Shown: one piece after another, positions 8,693 through 12,550 of the stretch
How the letters are laid out: every line of letters begins with the position of its first letter
Position numbering within the stretch: the stretch's first letter is position 1
From: Porphyrobacter sp.
GTDB taxonomy: Bacteria; Pseudomonadota; Alphaproteobacteria; Sphingomonadales; Sphingomonadaceae
DNA length: 12,550 bases
NCBI GenBank assembly: GCA_018991295.1
Contig: JAGKSZ010000002.1
Coordinates: 1 to 12,550, forward strand
Direction: 5' to 3'
Notes under the pieces: generated by a model
What the model was told of the DNA's origin: nothing
Database searches by the model: none
Seen by the model: the letters and a program-made list of their open reading frames with translations, nothing else
Position numbers and translations under genes: made by a program

Positions 8693-11428
8693 TTACCAGC
8701 CGCCGGTTCCGGTCGCCTGGCCAGGCTGGCCCTTGAGCACGGCAAAGGAGCCATCGGCGCGGCGCTTGAGCGGCGCGTGGAATTCGATGCCCACCCGGTT
8801 CTCGCGCGACCAGCGCACCTGTGCGGTCACGGTCTTGTCGGCGGCGAATTCGATCCGCACCGCGCTGCCTGCGGGCATGTTCCACAGGCCTTCGATCATC
8901 GCGCCGCTTTCCGAAATGTTGCGCAGCGTGGCGTTGAGGCGGTTGCCGTTGTGGACCACCACCACCCGGCGCAGCAGGTTCTGGCGCGGTGCGCGGGCCG
9001 ATTGCGGGCCATCGGCCTCAGCGACAAGATCGCCAGATACCAGCGCGGTCGCATCCGAGGCGTTCATCGGCTTGAAATAGATATAGCCCTGAATGTGCGA
9101 ACAGCCGAGCAGGCGGACCAGTTCAAGCTCGTCGAGCGTTTCCACGCCTTCTGCGGTCGTATCCATGTGCAGCGCTTCGGCCAGCGATGTGATCGAGGCG
9201 ATGATCGCGCCGTTGCGGCTGCCTTCTTCGGTGGCGCCTTGCACGAAGCTGCGGTCGATCTTGATCTTGTCGAAGGGCGCTTTCTTGAGATAGCCGAGCG
9301 AGGAATAACCCGTGCCGAAATCATCGAGCGCCAACCGCACGCCAACGCGCTTCAATGCCTTGAACATGGCATCCGTGCCCGAATTGTCGTTCAGGAACAC
9401 GCTTTCAGTGATTTCCAGCTCCAGCCGCGAGGGCGCAACCCCGCTGTGGGCGAGCGCATTGGCAACGATCGTGGGCAGATCAGGATTGGCGAATTGCAGC
9501 GCCGAGACGTTGACCGCGCAGCGGATCGCACGGGGCCAGCGGGCCAGATCCTCGCAGGCCTTGCGCAGTGCCCACTGGCCGATGCGGTCGATGAGGCCCG
9601 CATCCTCGGCAATCGGCACGAACTTGGCCGGGCTGATCCACCCACGCTTGGGGTGATGCCAGCGCATCAACGCTTCAAAGCCGACGATCTTCTCGTTCGC
9701 GGCATAGACAACCGGCTGGTAATACAGCTCCAGCTCGCCCTTGGCGATTGCTTCGCGCAGGTCCTGTTCCAGCTCTGCGCGTTCTTCGGCAGCGGCGTGG
9801 AGGTCTTCGGCATAAAAGCGGAACACCCCGCGCCCTGCGTCCTTGGCAGCGTAAAGCGCAAGGTCGACATTGCGGATCAGTTCTTCGCTGTTCGCGCCAT
9901 GCTCGGGCGCAAGCGCGATCCCGACCGAGGCGCCGATCACCACGCTCTGGCCCTGGATCGAATAGGGCTGCGAGAGCTGGGCGATGATTTCCTGCGCCAT
10001 GTGGCCCAGCGTGCTGCGGGTCTGTTCGCCCGGGACAATCACTTGAAATTCATCGCCCCCCAACCGGCCCCAGCGGCCCCCCCCGCCGATCGCGCGTTCC
10101 AGCCGCTGGGCGACCTGCTTGAGCAGCGCATCGCCCGCCGGATGGCCGAGCGTATCGTTGACGTGCTTGAAACGGTCGAGATCGAGCATCAGCACCGCGC
10201 AGGTCCGCTCACGCCCGCTGGGGGCGGCGAGGATCTGCTCCAGCGCCTGGCTCATCTGCACGCGGTTGGCCAGGCCCGTGAGCGAATCGTAATGCGCAAG
10301 GCGCGAGACCTGCTGCTCGGACCGACGCTTTTCAGTGAGGTCAGTGCCATGCCCGCGAAAGCCGCAGAAGTTCTTGTAGCTGTCGTAAACCGGGCGGCCC
10401 GCCAGCGCCCACCAGCGTTCATCGCCAGTGGTTGCGGCGCGCACCTCGACATCGTGGAAGGCCGAACGCGCCGAAAGGTGGAAGGCCAGCGTGCGTTCCG
10501 CATCAGCGGCACCTTGCGAAGGATCAACGATTTCCGACAGCGGGCAGCCCACCACCTCGTCGGTGGTCTTGCCCAGCACTGTCGCGGCCTTGGGGGAGAT
10601 GTAGGTGATCAGCCCGCGGCGGTCGGTTTCCCAGAACCAGCCCTGCCCGGTCTCCTCGAAGCTGCGCAGGATATCCTCGGCGCGGGCCGCCACACGTTCA
10701 CGCGCTTCGCGGGCGAGGCGGCGCCTTTGTGCAGCCTTCCATTCGAGCCGCGCAATCAGCGACAAGGTCAGCGCGGCGGCCAGCACCGCAGCATAGGTGA
10801 CGTTATCGGGCACGAGCACCGCAAACCCGGTCCAGCTGGCGATCTTGGCGCAGAACAACGAGATGATGCGCATGTCAAACAGCGCGGCCGCCGCGGCATT
10901 GACGCACACCAGCGTGGCAATGGCCCATTGCCAGGGCAGGCCCTCGCCCACCCACAATGCCAGCGCAAGGCCTGCACAGGCCATCGGCAGCACGATCGCC
11001 ACCAGCACAATCCCGAGCCTTACGCTGCGGGCAGTATCGACCCGGCGCTCCGTCTCGGCAAACAGCGAACCGCAGGCGAACAGGGCCGCTGATGCGAGCG
11101 CGAAAGACAGGGTTATGGTTGAAGGCAGGCCCTGAAAGACGACAATCGCCATGCCGAAGGCCGCCACCAGAAACAGGGTCATGCCCCCTGCTTCGCGCGG
11201 CAGGAAGAAATTCTGCTCGCTCGCCGGCTCGTCGATGGCCTGTTGCAGCCCGCCTGCCCGTTCGAGGCGCACCCGGTCCGGCCCGCGCCGCTCGCCCCGG
11301 GCGCGCAGGTCTTCGACCGGACGCCCTTCGGCAGCCGCCTTGGCCTGCGCGACAGAACGAAGATCGCGCCCGCTACCCAGGGGGCGCGGATTGCTTGTTG
11401 CGAATTTGCGGATTGGTTCCCCAGCCAT
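8693..11428 (-). CDS. Membrane-anchored PAS-GGDEF-EAL-PilZ protein (bifunctional c-di-GMP cyclase/phosphodiesterase)
   Basis: 911 residues from the ATG at 11428, with GGGA a few bases upstream. Residues 1-80 are a charged cytoplasmic region; about six membrane helices lie between 84 and 226 (for example MTLFLVAAFGMAIVVF and VLVAIVLPMACAGLALALWV). Next come a PAS domain (about 252-370), GGDEF (about 372-545; motif 457-461), EAL (about 555-800) and PilZ (about 810-890). The EAL site is complete: E585-A-L, N640, E672, D702-D703, K723, E760, E763 and Q780. The family makes or degrades cyclic-di-GMP at the inner membrane to control motility, biofilm or storage. No RxxD product-inhibition site stands at the canonical spacing before GGDEF; a Gly4 stretch is there instead. 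The first PilZ Arg is replaced (Q816; R820 kept), although R815 is adjacent. It is divergent from phaC and is the first gene of a probable minus-strand unit with the paralogue that follows 147 bp later. Confidence 0.95.
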   Translation of the reverse strand: MAGEPIRKFATSNPRPLGSGRDLRSVAQAKAAAEGRPVEDLRARGERRGPDRVRLERAGGLQQAIDEPASEQNFFLPREAGGMTLFLVAAFGMAIVVFQGLPSTITLSFALASAALFACGSLFAETERRVDTARSVRLGIVLVAIVLPMACAGLALALWVGEGLPWQWAIATLVCVNAAAAALFDMRIISLFCAKIASWTGFAVLVPDNVTYAAVLAAALTLSLIARLEWKAAQRRRLAREARERVAARAEDILRSFEETGQGWFWETDRRGLITYISPKAATVLGKTTDEVVGCPLSEIVDPSQGAADAERTLAFHLSARSAFHDVEVRAATTGDERWWALAGRPVYDSYKNFCGFRGHGTDLTEKRRSEQQVSRLAHYDSLTGLANRVQMSQALEQILAAPSGRERTCAVLMLDLDRFKHVNDTLGHPAGDALLKQVAQRLERAIGGGGRWGRLGGDEFQVIVPGEQTRSTLGHMAQEIIAQLSQPYSIQGQSVVIGASVGIALAPEHGANSEELIRNVDLALYAAKDAGRGVFRFYAEDLHAAAEERAELEQDLREAIAKGELELYYQPVVYAANEKIVGFEALMRWHHPKRGWISPAKFVPIAEDAGLIDRIGQWALRKACEDLARWPRAIRCAVNVSALQFANPDLPTIVANALAHSGVAPSRLELEITESVFLNDNSGTDAMFKALKRVGVRLALDDFGTGYSSLGYLKKAPFDKIKIDRSFVQGATEEGSRNGAIIASITSLAEALHMDTTAEGVETLDELELVRLLGCSHIQGYIYFKPMNASDATALVSGDLVAEADGPQSARAPRQNLLRRVVVVHNGNRLNATLRNISESGAMIEGLWNMPAGSAVRIEFAADKTVTAQVRWSRENRVGIEFHAPLKRRADGSFAVLKGQPGQATGTGGW

Positions 11429-11502
11429 TGTGTTCCCATGCCCGCAGATGGCCTAGAAAATCGTTAATCCCGATGCTTAAATCTTCAAGGGACGGGCTTT
11501 GA

Positions 11503-11534
11503 GCAAGCATGAGGGCGCGTGCGCTGATGCTTGC
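11503..11534. promoter_or_regulatory. Dyad-symmetric element between phaC and the GGDEF/EAL gene (candidate operator)
   Basis: GCAAGCAT (11503-11510) and ATGCTTGC (11527-11534) are perfect 8-base inverted arms around a 16-base centre that itself holds GCGC-GT-GCGC. A further direct copy of GATGCTT lies at 11472-11478. The element sits in the 203-bp gap (11429-11631) between divergent genes, about 75 bp from one ATG and 98 bp from the other, so one regulator could serve both. Weak promoter-like hexamers lie nearby (TTGCAA at 11531-11536 with CATTCT at 11554-11559, toward phaC). The binding protein is unknown. Alphaproteobacterial PhaR repressors favour TGC/GCA-rich half-sites, which makes PhaR a guess only. 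Confidence 0.4.
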
Positions 11535-11631
11535 AACTTGCCACCCAAGGCTGCATTCTCGGCCCCGAATTCGCGTTAACCCAAAGCTGCACCAGCCGGC
11601 GGGGGCGAAAAATCAAGAAAAGGGGATCCGA

Positions 11632-12550
11632 ATGGCACGCAGCGAAGTGAAGCTTGAAAACGAGGCCGCCCAGTCAACCAATGCGCTGGGGCCGCTGATC
11701 GGGGTCGCGCGTGAGGACTTTGTCAGCGCGGTCGCCCTGCTGCTGCGTGAGACGGCCTCTGACCCTTCGCGCTTCATCCGCCACTCCACCGCGATGGCAC
11801 AGGACATGGTCAAGATCATGACCGGCAAGAGCGAACTTGCCCCCGATCCCAAGGACAAGCGGTTCATGGACCCGGCGTGGCAGTACAACCCGTTCTTCCG
11901 CGCAGGCGCGCAGTATTACCTCGCCGTGCAGAAGGGGATGAAGAACTGGCTCGAGGACCTCGAACTCGACGAACTCGAGCGGAACCGGGCGAACTTCATC
12001 GCCAACATCATCCTCGACAGCCTCGCCCCCACGAACACGCTGATCGGCAACCCGACCGCGCAGAAGCGGGTGATCGATTCCGGCGGCCTCAGCCTCATCA
12101 AGGGGCTGCAGAACGCCTATAACGACATGGTCTACAACAAGGGCATGGTGAGCCAGGTCGACAAGCGGCCCTTCAAGGTCGGCGAGAACATCGCGACCTC
12201 GAAAGGCGCGGTGGTGCTGCGCACCGAGATGATGGAGCTGACCAACTACGCGCCCACCACGGCAGAGGTGCACGAGATCCCCCAGCTCACGATCCCGCCG
12301 CAGATCAACAAGATGTACATCAACGACCTCAGCCCCGACAAATCGGTGGTGAAATGGCAGGTCGACAACGGCATCCAGACCTTCGTCATCTCGTGGCGCA
12401 ACCCGACCAAGGAACAGGGCCGCTGGAACATGACGGATTACGTGACGTCCTGCCGCGAGGCGATGGAGGCGGTCGCGGCGGTCACCGGCGCGAAGAAGGG
12501 CAACGCCCCGGCCGGGGGGTCGGGCGGGCAGACCCCCGCCATGCCCCCCC
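11632..12550 (+). CDS. phaC: Poly(3-hydroxyalkanoate) synthase PhaC, class II-like (5' part, runs off window)
   Basis: Starts at the ATG at 11632 with a good ribosome binding site (AAGGGGA, six to seven bases upstream) and stays open to the window end, giving 306 residues. PHA synthase features appear in order: DKRFMDPAWQYNPFF (75-89), NPTAQKRVIDSGGLSLIKGL (140-159), FKVGENIATSKGAVVLRTE (181-199), YAPTTAEVHEIPQLTIPPQI (206-225) and VISWRNPTKEQGRW (252-265). The run DSGG...GAVV...PTT...SWRNPTK.Q resembles class II (medium-chain) synthases more than class I. The enzyme polymerises 3-hydroxyacyl-CoA on the surface of storage granules. The catalytic Cys box (GxCxGG) is not reached: where it is expected, after VTGAKK (284-289), a Gly/Pro/Ala-rich stretch fills the last 17 residues. 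Whether the box follows it cannot be seen here. Confidence 0.9.
   Translation, partial: MARSEVKLENEAAQSTNALGPLIGVAREDFVSAVALLLRETASDPSRFIRHSTAMAQDMVKIMTGKSELAPDPKDKRFMDPAWQYNPFFRAGAQYYLAVQKGMKNWLEDLELDELERNRANFIANIILDSLAPTNTLIGNPTAQKRVIDSGGLSLIKGLQNAYNDMVYNKGMVSQVDKRPFKVGENIATSKGAVVLRTEMMELTNYAPTTAEVHEIPQLTIPPQINKMYINDLSPDKSVVKWQVDNGIQTFVISWRNPTKEQGRWNMTDYVTSCREAMEAVAAVTGAKKGNAPAGGSGGQTPAMPP

Noticed and set aside
8621..11092. Long plus-strand open frame (823 codons) opposite the membrane GGDEF/EAL gene
   Set aside because: Antisense shadow of a clearly coding gene; the translation is Arg/Ala-rich and shows no domain.

Overview
The window reads as chromosomal DNA of a GC-rich alphaproteobacterium, most likely Sphingomonadales and probably near Erythrobacter/Porphyrobacter. 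That placement is inferred from the style of the BamD, LepA and PHA synthase proteins and from the PAS-GGDEF-EAL-PilZ proteins; there is no rRNA or other marker to settle it. Eight coding regions are supported. Six lie on the minus strand, and one partial gene at each edge lies on the plus strand.

Left to right: (1) the 3' end of a plus-strand SAM-dependent methyltransferase of the phospholipid N-methyltransferase type (1-254), convergent with (2) bamD, an outer-membrane assembly lipoprotein (308-1102, minus). (3) A tight three-gene minus-strand cassette of unrecognised proteins follows (4216 down to 1214: 620, 261 and 115 aa), with gaps of 7 bp and a 1-base stop/start overlap. (4) lepA, encoding elongation factor 4 (4462-6279, minus). 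(5) Two tandem minus-strand paralogues of cyclic-di-GMP signalling proteins: an upstream membrane-anchored copy (8693-11428) and a downstream soluble copy (6347-8545). (6) A 203-bp divergent intergenic region with a clear dyad. (7) The first 306 codons of a poly(3-hydroxyalkanoate) synthase gene, phaC (11632 to the window end, plus).

The most interesting material is in two places. The tandem GGDEF-EAL-PilZ pair has diverged in a complementary way. The membrane copy keeps every EAL catalytic motif but has lost one Arg of the PilZ RxxxR motif. The soluble copy keeps RxxxR but has lost several EAL catalytic residues, including the Glu equivalent to the general base. The pair looks like a duplicated c-di-GMP enzyme that has split into an enzyme and a sensor-like or cyclase-only protein. 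The second place is the compact cassette 1214-4216, which is visibly richer in A+T than its neighbours. It encodes a large two-part protein with a Ser/Thr-rich linker plus two smaller coupled proteins; the smallest resembles in layout the small proteins that accompany type VI secretion effector genes. That link rests on remembered pattern only.

The rest is housekeeping: envelope biogenesis (BamD, phospholipid methylation), translation quality (LepA) and carbon storage (PhaC). No tRNA, rRNA, CRISPR array, transposase or integrase was seen. No gene-free stretch exceeds about 250 bp.
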